From the NCBI GenBank assembly GCA_947496145.1, contig CANMBS010000041.1, positions 1-45,383 on the forward strand: a stretch of 45,383 nucleotides of DNA, read 5' to 3'. Both the position numbers and the translations under genes were made by a program. Below the pieces are notes generated by a model that saw only the letters and a program-made list of their open reading frames with translations, ran no database searches and had not been told where the DNA came from. Below are positions 38,812 to 45,383 of this stretch, one piece after another. Position 1 is the first letter of the stretch, and the number at the start of each line of letters is the position of its first letter. Source of the DNA: an uncultured Pseudovibrio sp. (lineage in GTDB: Bacteria > Pseudomonadota > Alphaproteobacteria > Rhizobiales > Stappiaceae).

Positions 38812-39282
38812 TCAGTTGCTCCCTTCTTTGGCTGCTCGTCAGGCAACAATCTATAAAAAAATCCCAGCGACTCGCTCTGGAAAGTGATCTGAAAATCAAC
38901 GTCACCGGGGCAAAGGCTCTCTGGCCTTCATGAAGAGACAGCAAGATAGAATCGAATGTCACTGCTTCAGATTTTATAGCCTTTCCAATAAATAATAGCT
39001 GAGATATTTTTTCTCTTAATATACAAAGGTATAGCTCTGCTAAGTGAGTTCGTGCAGTTGATATCCTGCTTAAAACGCGACGCAATCAGCTTGTGTTTTA
39101 CACTGGTGATAACTGAGTTGAGACGTTCTGTCGCAACCTTATCCCTTACGCGATAATCCGCAGTTTCCTGCGGTGTTGTGACGTATGAGCGGCGGCTACG
39201 TCTTGTTGCTTAACATTGGTCAAGGAGCCTGTTTACGGGGCGCTCCACTGTTGCATGGTCTCACCAGCATTGGAGTTTGAGA
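38812..39282. other. 471-bp region upstream of nirS
   Basis: A 100-codon minus-strand frame (38786-39085) overlaps the preceding gene and has no recognisable feature; coding is doubtful. Closer to nirS there is a perfect 6-bp hairpin, CCGCAG-TTTC-CTGCGG (39158-39173). At 39203-39216 TTGTT-GCTT-AACAT resembles an FNR/Dnr-type half-site pair (7 of 10 matches to TTGAT-N4-ATCAA), 67 bp before the nirS start, a suitable place for an anaerobic activator. Confidence 0.3.
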
Positions 39283-40956
39283 ATGTTACAAAATAAGAGA
39301 CGTGAGTCAGGTTACGCTTTAGCGGCCGGCTTTGCGTTGCTGCTCGGGAGCGCAGCTACGCCCGCCTTTGCAGAGGGTCCAAAATTAAGTGAAGAAGCTT
39401 TTGAGAAGTCTAAGCAGCTTTATTTTGAGCAATGCGCAGGCTGTCATGGCGTGCTGCGTAAAGGCGCAACAGGTAAAAACCTTGAGCCTCACTGGAAAAA
39501 AACAGCTAAAGACGGCACGGTAACTGAAGGCGGCACCCTTCAGCTCGGTCAGGAACGCCTTGAGAAGATCATCGCCTGGGGCACAGAAGGCGGCATGAAC
39601 AACTTCTCGGAGATCATGACTGAGGAGCAGATTAAAGACATGGCGACCTACATTATGTTGGATCCGCCTAAGCCACCTGAAATGTCGCTCACTCAGATGA
39701 AGCAGACCCGCAAGGTTTATGTAGAGGAAAAAGACTACCCTACAAAACCTATGCATGGTCGCAACTGGGAAAACTTCTTCGTTGTTATCGAGCGTGACGC
39801 CGGTAAAGTTGCTGTCATCGACGGCGACACCAAGGAAGTTCTGGTTCACATTCCTACCGGTTATGCGGTGCACGTGATCAAAGCATCTGAGCACCACAAG
39901 ATAGATGAGCCTGAAACACCAGGTCGTTTCTGGTACACCATGGGCCGTGACGGTAAGATGACCAAGATCGACCTCTGGCAGACCCCAGACAAGATGCTTG
40001 TTTCTGAAGTCACAGTTGCATATGACGCTCGCGACGTTGCGATTTCCGGCGACGGTAAATATGTAATCGGTGGTGCTTACTGGCCTCCACACTTTGCTAT
40101 CGTTGATGCTGTGACCATGGAGCCGCTGAAGGTGGTTTCCACCCGTGGTTACAACACAGAAGGTGATTATGTAGAAGAAAGCCGCGTTGCTGCTATCTAC
40201 ACTACACCTAATGAGCCAACATGGCTGGTAGCTGTTAAAGAACTTGGCCAGATGTGGCAGGTTGATTACACCGATATCGACAATCTGCGTATCGACAAAA
40301 TCGACTCAGCCAAGTTCCTGCATGATGGCTTCTTCGATCCAACTGGCCGTTACTTCCAGATCGCTGCAAACGCATCGAACAAAATGGTTGTGGTGGACAC
40401 GAAAGATCGCAAGCTTGAAGCTATGATCGACGTTGCTGCTCTTCCACACCCAGGCCCGGGCGCTAACTGGAACGATCCTAAGTGTGGTCCTGTTGCAGGT
40501 ACAACTCACCTTGGTATTGGTACTGTGACTGTATGGGGCAACGACCCGGCAGGCCGTCCGGACGATGCGTGGAAGAAGTGTTACGAAGTTGAAACAGATG
40601 GCCCTGGCCTCTTCATCCGTACACACCCTAACTCCAAGTACGTCTGGGCTGACCAGACCAAGCATCCAGATCCTGAAGTTCAGCAGGCTGTTCAGGTGAT
40701 CTCTAAAGAAACCGGTGAGATTGTGAAGACAATCACCATCACCGAAACAGAGGGCAATGCCGCTGTTCACTTTGAGTTCAACGCAGATGGCAGCGAAGTC
40801 TGGGTCTCCAACTGGAACATGGGTGACTCTTTAGAGCCAAACGGGGAAATCGTTGTCTTTGACGCGGACACTCTGGAAGAGAAGACCCGGATTAAGGGCC
40901 TCTATGCTCCAACAGGCAAGTTCAACGTTCATATCCGTTCGAACCACGTGACTTAA
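39283..40956 (+). CDS. nirS: cytochrome cd1 nitrite reductase NirS
   Basis: A periplasmic enzyme that reduces nitrite to nitric oxide in denitrification. It has 557 residues with a signal peptide cleaved near Ala30 (TPAFA). The N-terminal cytochrome c domain has CAGCH (Cys51-His55) and a probable axial Met105 in GGMNNF. The C-terminal eight-bladed d1 propeller keeps the proximal d1 ligand in GYAVH (His197) and the two distal pocket histidines in FLHDG (His347) and LPHPGPGAN (His389). GAYWPP, THPNSKYVW and PTGKFNV complete the match to NirS. Compared with the Pseudomonas enzyme as I remember it, the N-terminal arm with the Tyr ligand is short and a small insert (EHHKIDEPE) follows His197. ATG 39283 follows GGAG. 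No heme d1 genes are in the window, so the cofactor must be made by genes elsewhere. Confidence 0.95.
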   Translation: MLQNKRRESGYALAAGFALLLGSAATPAFAEGPKLSEEAFEKSKQLYFEQCAGCHGVLRKGATGKNLEPHWKKTAKDGTVTEGGTLQLGQERLEKIIAWGTEGGMNNFSEIMTEEQIKDMATYIMLDPPKPPEMSLTQMKQTRKVYVEEKDYPTKPMHGRNWENFFVVIERDAGKVAVIDGDTKEVLVHIPTGYAVHVIKASEHHKIDEPETPGRFWYTMGRDGKMTKIDLWQTPDKMLVSEVTVAYDARDVAISGDGKYVIGGAYWPPHFAIVDAVTMEPLKVVSTRGYNTEGDYVEESRVAAIYTTPNEPTWLVAVKELGQMWQVDYTDIDNLRIDKIDSAKFLHDGFFDPTGRYFQIAANASNKMVVVDTKDRKLEAMIDVAALPHPGPGANWNDPKCGPVAGTTHLGIGTVTVWGNDPAGRPDDAWKKCYEVETDGPGLFIRTHPNSKYVWADQTKHPDPEVQQAVQVISKETGEIVKTITITETEGNAAVHFEFNADGSEVWVSNWNMGDSLEPNGEIVVFDADTLEEKTRIKGLYAPTGKFNVHIRSNHVT

Positions 40957-40981
40957 ACCGGAAGACCTCTTCCCGGCGAGG

Positions 40982-41006
40982 GGGCGGGCACTGCGCCCGC
41001 CCTTTT
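40982..41006 (+). terminator. terminator or attenuator after nirS
   Basis: GGGCGGGC (40982-40989) pairs with GCCCGCCC (40995-41002), followed by TTTT. It lies between nirS and the multiheme gene, so it may set a higher nirS transcript level rather than separate the genes fully. Confidence 0.7.
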
Positions 41007-41121
41007 GCACAATTCCGTCCTCGCGAAACAGCGCTGCCAAGAACATGTGTAAGTGCCACGAACCATAAGCAGCGGACGTGTTGCCCGAGACCAGACCAGA
41101 CACCCATGACGGAGCCTGGAT

Positions 41122-42909
41122 ATGAACCAGTCCAACACAGCCGAAAAGAAAAAGCCGCTCTGGCGCAGGTATTTCCTCTGGGGGATGCCCGTCGGCGGCC
41201 TGCTGGCCGCCTTTGTCGTCGGCATCATCTTCTGGGGTGGTTTCAATACTGCCATGGAAGCTACAAATACAAAAGAATTCTGCGTTTCCTGCCATGAGAT
41301 GAATGATTTTGTTTATCAGGAATATCAAGGCACAATCCACGATGTGAACCGGTCAGGTGTGGGCGCTGTTTGCTCAGATTGCCATGTGCCTAAAGACTGG
41401 ACCCACAAGATCATCCGCAAGGTCAAAGCTTCCAAAGAGCTTTGGGGCAAGCTTGTTGGAACGATCAACACAAAAGAGAAATTCGAGAATAAACGCCTGC
41501 ATCTTGCAAAGAATGAATGGGCGCGGATGAAGGCGACGGATTCTCGTGAATGCCGGAACTGTCATGACTTTGAATCCATGATGCCGGAGTTCCAGAAGCC
41601 TCGTGCACGCCAGCAGCATCTCAACGCCATGAAGACGGGTCAGACCTGCATTGACTGCCACAAGGGCATTGCACACACCAATGTGCGTGACCGTGCGTCT
41701 GATGAGTATCTGGAAATGATTGAAGCGCCGAACCAGAACTTCGTTCGCGAAATTCCGCAGGAGTATCTGGACAGTCTTGCTCGTGTAGAGGCTAAAGAAG
41801 CTGCGGAAGCGGAAGCTGCCAGAACTGCGAAGAAAGCTCAGCAGGAGGCTCTTCAGGCCCAGATTACTGCGGCTGTAGATGCTGCGGTTGCAGAGGAACG
41901 GGCCAAAGCAGCTGGTGAAGCAGATGCGGCAGGTTCCGGTGACAGTGTTGGTGCAAGTATCGATTGGGATGGCGTTGCCAGCTCAGATATGACCTTGTTC
42001 TATCCGGGTCAGGTTTCCTTTGAGTTTGTACAGAACGGCAAGCAGCATGGGGGTGCTCGTCCGCTGACCAAAGGCGGGGACCAGTGCACAGTCTGTCATG
42101 CCAAAGAGCTTGAGACCATCGGCAATAAGATTGTTAAAGGCACCGAGAACTCTGAGCCAACGCCAATTCCGGGCAAACGTGGTGTGATCAATGCAACTAT
42201 GCAAGCGGCTCATGATGGCGAGACTGTCTACTTCCGCCTGCAATGGCCGGATACACCACACGCCCCTGCCCCGTTCGTGGATGGTGGCAAGATGGACCCG
42301 GATAACCAGATCAAGGTTGCCATGATGATCACCGGGACAGGCATCAAGATGGGTGAGCAGGTCGGCTGCTGGGCTACGTGCCACGCGGACAACACCTACA
42401 TGCCATTTGATCCGGGTGCGGAGGCAATCGCTGCTTCCGGTGATGTTGCTGAACGGCTGCACGCAAAGGACAGCATCCAGAAATACCTGAGCCAGACCCG
42501 CACCAAGGTCGAAATCAAAGGCCGTCGCGGCAAGGCACAGGGTGGCTGGAGCAAACTGAAATCTGCTGAAGACATCGACAAGATGCTGGCAGAGGGTAGC
42601 TTTATGGACCTGATGCGGGTTTATGCAGACGGTTCAGCCAGCAACGGCTACCTGCTGGAGCGGCGCGTGGAAAACGGCGGTGAGATCGCCGCTTCTGCAA
42701 AACTTTCCGCCGGAATGTGGACCGTGGTGTTCTCGCGTCCGCTGGCAAGTGATGCACCGGGAGATGTTCCTCTGGAAGCGGGCAAGACCTATACGGTCGG
42801 GTTTGCGATCCATGATGACTTCTCAGCTGCGCGCTTCCACCATGTAACGCTGAACACCAGCCTTGCACTGGATGACGAGACAGCCCAGATCAACGTGGTT
42901 GGCCGTTAA
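41122..42909 (+). CDS. NapC/NirT-type multiheme cytochrome c fused to an ethylbenzene-dehydrogenase-like heme-binding domain
   Basis: 595 residues. A single membrane anchor (about 18-40) is followed by a periplasmic NapC/NirT domain with four CXXCH sites: CVSCH (54-58), CSDCH (84-88), CRNCH (144-148) and CIDCH (176-180). This family oxidises membrane quinol. An Ala/Glu-rich helix (about 215-265) is a probable coiled-coil linker. The C-terminal part (about 280-595) resembles the heme-binding EB_dh domain of DMSO-reductase-family gamma subunits, with CTVCH (322-326), [10 protein letters not shown] containing a CXXXCH (416-421), and [20 protein letters not shown] near the end. Up to six c hemes are thus predicted. 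It lies between nirS and the cupredoxin gene and could carry electrons from quinol to NirS, bypassing the bc1 complex. The fusion type is known to me only vaguely. ATG 41122 follows GGAG. Confidence 0.9.
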   Translation: MNQSNTAEKKKPLWRRYFLWGMPVGGLLAAFVVGIIFWGGFNTAMEATNTKEFCVSCHEMNDFVYQEYQGTIHDVNRSGVGAVCSDCHVPKDWTHKIIRKVKASKELWGKLVGTINTKEKFENKRLHLAKNEWARMKATDSRECRNCHDFESMMPEFQKPRARQQHLNAMKTGQTCIDCHKGIAHTNVRDRASDEYLEMIEAPNQNFVREIPQEYLDSLARVEAKEAAEAEAARTAKKAQQEALQAQITAAVDAAVAEERAKAAGEADAAGSGDSVGASIDWDGVASSDMTLFYPGQVSFEFVQNGKQHGGARPLTKGGDQCTVCHAKELETIGNKIVKGTENSEPTPIPGKRGVINATMQAAHDGETVYFRLQWPDTPHAPAPFVDGGKMDPDNQIKVAMMITGTGIKMGEQVGCWATCHADNTYMPFDPGAEAIAASGDVAERLHAKDSIQKYLSQTRTKVEIKGRRGKAQGGWSKLKSAEDIDKMLAEGSFMDLMRVYADGSASNGYLLERRVENGGEIAASAKLSAGMWTVVFSRPLASDAPGDVPLEAGKTYTVGFAIHDDFSAARFHHVTLNTSLALDDETAQINVVGR

Positions 42910-42918
42910 AAAACAACT

Positions 42919-42949
42919 GGGGTGGCTGAGCAATCAGCCATCCTTTTAT
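42919..42949 (+). terminator. hairpin after the multiheme gene
   Basis: GGTGGCTGA (42921-42929) pairs with TCAGCCATC (42934-42942; one G-U) around GCAA, followed by CTTTTATT. It may end or attenuate the transcript before the cupredoxin gene, which has its own ribosome binding site directly after. Confidence 0.65.
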
Positions 42950-42971
42950 TGAGTCTCACTGGAGGCACCTT

Positions 42972-43391
42972 ATGTATTTGAAGTTATTCCATGGCTGCGC
43001 TGTTTTGCTGGGCCTTCTGGTGGTTTCACCAGCTCTTGCCAAAGACGATAAAACCACGGCTTTATGCGCCAAAGCCGAGCAGCGTTATGAAAAGATGTTC
43101 GGTCATCCTTCGGTGGAAGCGGAAGGTGTGACAGTTGTAAAAATGTACAAGTACCGGTTTTGCCCGGAAAAACTTGAAGTGCCTGTGGGCACGACAGTGC
43201 GCTGGGTAAACGTGGATAAGCGCACCAGCCACACCGTACACCTCAATGAGGCAGGGGAAAAAGAATCCGACCGGCTGTTTCCTGAAGAAGCTTTTGAGTT
43301 CACTTTCCTCAGCGCTGGCTCTCAGCAGTACCTTTGCGGCCCCCACTGGGAGACACGGCAAATGATCGGCATGGTGACGGTGACGCCGTAA
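42972..43391 (+). CDS. periplasmic cupredoxin (type 1 copper protein)
   Basis: 139 residues with a signal peptide cleaved near residue 23 (VVSPALA). The domain has a plastocyanin/pseudoazurin-like fold: VPVGTTVRWVNVDKRTSHTVHL supplies His87, and YLCGPHWETRQM supplies Cys122, His125 and probably Met131. The spacing from His to Met is one residue longer than in plastocyanin and pseudoazurin, which may change copper geometry and potential. Two further cysteines (32 and 64) could form a disulfide. It follows nirS and the multiheme cytochrome and is a natural electron donor to NirS, as azurin or pseudoazurin are in other denitrifiers. ATG 42972 follows GGAGG. Confidence 0.88.
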   Translation: MYLKLFHGCAVLLGLLVVSPALAKDDKTTALCAKAEQRYEKMFGHPSVEAEGVTVVKMYKYRFCPEKLEVPVGTTVRWVNVDKRTSHTVHLNEAGEKESDRLFPEEAFEFTFLSAGSQQYLCGPHWETRQMIGMVTVTP

Positions 43392-43604
43392 GCACACCAC
43401 CTGCTGCACGTTCACACTCTGGTTTTCGGGAGAGACGTACAGGCGTGGACAAGCCCCTCAACGTCATTCCTGATGAGCGCAGCGCGATGCGGTATCCGGT
43501 GCTGGCATTCATCAGAGCGCAGGTTTTCGCTAATACATCATCACCATCAGAACTCAGATGCAACCAGACTCATAGTTGCTCGTGCTGGCTGGGCTTTTGT
43601 GCGC

Positions 43605-44969
43605 TTAATCTTTTTCATGCCTTTTGTCCGTCCTGCGCGTTATTCGGTCAAAAATCCAGATACTGCCAAATACCGGAAGGATGCTGAGGGGGATCAGATA
43701 TATGGTTTGGAATGAAACTTCGGATGCATAACGATTGACCTCTATAACTGCTTCGGGTGACAGTGTTTTCAGGTTTGCTGCACCTCCGGCGGCACGGAGG
43801 CGGGCTTCATCATATATGGCTCCCAAACGTGGGAGCAGGAACTGAATAAACATACCTCCGGCAAAGCCCATAAGTCCAAGAGCAAGCGCACCCCCACCCG
43901 GATATCGCTCTGCAACGATGCCGAGCATGGTAGGCCACATAAAGCAAACACCAATCCCCCAGACTGTAGCAGCCATGAATGCGATGAGTGGTGTCTGGGC
44001 AAAACTTAAAGCAAAAAGGCCAGTAGCAGCGAGTGCGCAACTGATTACCATGAGCCCCACACTGGAGGTTTTGTTAACGACGAAGCTCGCGTAACGCCGC
44101 CCCAGAAACATGAGAGTGCTCACATAAACCAAAAGCAGAATGCCCTGCATTCCGACGATATTAGAAAGGGCAATGTTCACCCATTGCCCCGGAGCCAGCT
44201 CAGAAGCTGCGGTAAAGAACATACAGCCCCAAAACACCCAATAAAGCGGACGGCGAATGAGCTCTAACGCCATATTTTTATAACTGATGCCCGCAGCAAC
44301 CCGTTCTGTTACCGGAAAGCTGGATCGGGCTACCAGAAAAGCCATAAGGGCTGAGGGAAGCAGCAGCAGTAACAGATTGAAATGCCATGGCAAATGAACT
44401 TCATGAAACAGCACCCCCAATAACCCTCCAACAACGATGCCTGCTGGCCACCATGCGTGCAGGATGTTAAAATGATGGGCCTTTTCCGTAGGAAACAAAG
44501 CTGAAATCATCGGATTTGTAGCTGCTTCAACCGCCCCCCAACCAAGACCTGTGAGCAAAAAACTGATCCAGATGAGATAAACGGACAGTGGTGAGGCTGG
44601 AAGCAACGTGACAGCAGCAAGGATCAGTGCGCTTGCAATATAGCCCAGTGCGGAAAACAGGAGCATACGCTTCATGCCCACAATGTCTACCAGGGCAGAA
44701 CCAAAGAGAAGAGTGAGAGCAAAACCTGCAAAGGCGGCCCCCAACGCCTGACCAACCAGAGATGCGGAATGCGTGATGTCTACAGAATCGAAGACCTGAG
44801 CTTGTAAAGCAGGAGCAATATTTGCCCTTACGGCAAAGCCGACGCCAATCATAAAGATTGCAAGATTACCAATAAAAAAGAGGCGTTTAGTGTTGGAGGG
44901 TTGTTCCACCTGAGCGTTTCCAATGGCATCATGTGAGGTCTCAGAGAGCAAGTCTAAAGCAGTTCGCAT
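43605..44969 (-). CDS. major facilitator superfamily transporter
   Basis: 454 residues with about twelve membrane helices from residue 30 on. The loop between helices 2 and 3 carries a degenerate MFS motif A (GSALVDIVGMKRML). The segment LGWGAVEAATNPMISALFPTEKAHHFNILHAWWPAGIVVGGLLG is typical of the FucP/GlcP-like sugar-transporter branch, in which the substrate is often a sugar or organic acid; the ligand cannot be named. The C-terminus is basic. ATG 44969 starts inside an inverted repeat, and the first ten residues could be non-native; a later start (for example Met40) would cut helix 1, so 44969 is kept. It converges on the cupredoxin gene with a 213-bp gap that holds no gene. A role in nitrite respiration is not evident. 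Confidence 0.85.
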   Translation of the reverse strand: MRTALDLLSETSHDAIGNAQVEQPSNTKRLFFIGNLAIFMIGVGFAVRANIAPALQAQVFDSVDITHSASLVGQALGAAFAGFALTLLFGSALVDIVGMKRMLLFSALGYIASALILAAVTLLPASPLSVYLIWISFLLTGLGWGAVEAATNPMISALFPTEKAHHFNILHAWWPAGIVVGGLLGVLFHEVHLPWHFNLLLLLLPSALMAFLVARSSFPVTERVAAGISYKNMALELIRRPLYWVFWGCMFFTAASELAPGQWVNIALSNIVGMQGILLLVYVSTLMFLGRRYASFVVNKTSSVGLMVISCALAATGLFALSFAQTPLIAFMAATVWGIGVCFMWPTMLGIVAERYPGGGALALGLMGFAGGMFIQFLLPRLGAIYDEARLRAAGGAANLKTLSPEAVIEVNRYASEVSFQTIYLIPLSILPVFGSIWIFDRITRRTDKRHEKD

Positions 44970-45051
44970 TTAAGCTGAAACGCTTGATCTGCTTTAGTTT
45001 TTGTTTTTGCGTATCTTTATCTGAAAACCGGTGTCCACTTTTCAGAGATAC
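44954..45051. repeat. two adjacent palindromes, likely a dispersed intergenic repeat
   Basis: CTAAAGCAG (44954-44962) and CTGCTTTAG (44989-44997) form a perfect inverted repeat that spans the MFS start codon. Next, GTATCT-TTAT-CTGAAAA (45011-45027) and TTTTCAG-AGATAC (45039-45051) form a second palindrome around CCGGTGTCCAC. Sequences of the form GAAAACCGGTGTCCACTTTTC are familiar from intergenic repeats of Rhizobiales, from memory. Only one copy is in the window. Confidence 0.5.
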
Positions 45052-45383
45052 ACTTTAAGGCCTGTTTGCCAAAAGGACGTTGACCATAATTGTTGTCTTT
45101 GAGAAATCTGATTCAGGAAGGTGAAGAAATACCCGCTCCAATATCTATTTGGCCGTATGGGCTTAACTGGACGGTTAGCGGTCACTGAATAACGCACTCT
45201 GGAACCGGAGAAAAGCCGTAGTTCTCAGCGATGTTCGGAGACAGTGACATTATAAGCCTGCGCAAGGCGCTCTGCCTTACCTGCGCCTCAGCTTGCTGAC
45301 GCTACCTTGGAGCTATAACTGAATCTGGTGTATGGGGGCTTTTGAGAAGGCAGCGTATCAAGTTGAATGTTTGATGACCAAAT
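45052..45383. other. 332 bp at the right edge without a supported gene
   Basis: No convincing frame, RNA or operator was seen. The sequence could be the decayed end of a gene or the upstream region of one outside the window. Confidence 0.4.

Noticed and set aside
38786-39085. A 100-codon minus-strand frame upstream of the CxxC protein gene
   Set aside because: Overlaps the next gene, no motif, no convincing start signal; coding possible but unsupported.
39385-40092. A 235-codon minus-strand frame inside nirS
   Set aside because: nirS is complete with all motifs on the plus strand; the reverse frame is Cys/His-rich by codon mirror effect.
39283-40956. Assignment as NirN or NirF (heme d1 biosynthesis proteins of the same fold)
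   Set aside because: The protein has an N-terminal cytochrome c domain, the proximal His197 and both distal histidines (347 and 389) with NirS-like flanks; NirF lacks the c domain and NirN differs at the active site.
43334-43687. A 117-codon plus-strand frame across the end of the cupredoxin gene and the MFS gene end
   Set aside because: It overlaps two real genes in other frames and shows no domain.

Overview
The window looks like chromosomal DNA of a marine alphaproteobacterium of the Stappiaceae/Rhizobiales type, possibly Pseudovibrio or a relative. This is an inference. It rests on the mix of dissimilatory taurine, histidine and denitrification genes, a TGA-N9-TCA (RirA-type) iron operator, and terminal palindromic repeats of a kind common in Rhizobiales intergenic DNA. 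No 16S or other phylogenetic marker is present.

Layout. 1-1.7 kb: an accessory patch with the 5' part of an Sll1717-type P-loop ATPase gene broken by a 66-bp in-frame insertion flanked by an 8-bp direct repeat, then a small orphan ORF with its own strong terminator. 1.7-4.1 kb: a TonB-dependent receptor of the heme/hemoglobin type. 4.6 kb: tRNA-Ser(GGA). 4.9-8.8 kb: a small membrane protein, MsrA, a MarR regulator and a membrane-anchored chemotaxis transducer. 9.0-10.8 kb: a PabB-PabC fusion.

10.8-22.1 kb: a dissimilatory taurine island. TauABC imports taurine, Tpa transaminates it to sulfoacetaldehyde, and Xsc cleaves that to sulfite and acetyl phosphate; TauR, a MocR-type regulator, is present. 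A dimethylglycine/sarcosine-dehydrogenase-like flavoprotein follows tpa and may feed N-methylated taurines into the pathway. Two CTGG-type 10-mers spaced 22-23 bp apart precede all three transcription units (xsc, tpa/tauR, tauABC), which points to one TauR regulon. pta, ald and a sulfite exporter are not in the window.

22.2-30.8 kb: an NAD(P)-binding epimerase-like protein, then a complete five-step histidine utilisation locus. hutFC is transcribed leftward and hutIHGU rightward from a shared AT-rich control region. 31.0-35.6 kb: a CNT nucleoside transporter, a LysR regulator and a cytoplasmic PhoD-like phosphatase. 35.7-37.8 kb: a TPP riboswitch and thiC. 37.9-38.8 kb: two small unknown genes.

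39.3-43.4 kb: the most interesting block. It encodes a cytochrome cd1 nitrite reductase (NirS), a membrane-anchored NapC/NirT tetraheme domain fused through an Ala-rich linker to an ethylbenzene-dehydrogenase-like heme-binding domain with two more heme motifs (one CX3CH), and a periplasmic cupredoxin. Together they could form a dedicated quinol-to-nitrite electron line. No heme d1 synthesis genes are in the window. 43.6-45.4 kb: an MFS transporter whose 5' end lies in a palindromic repeat, then DNA without a recognisable gene.
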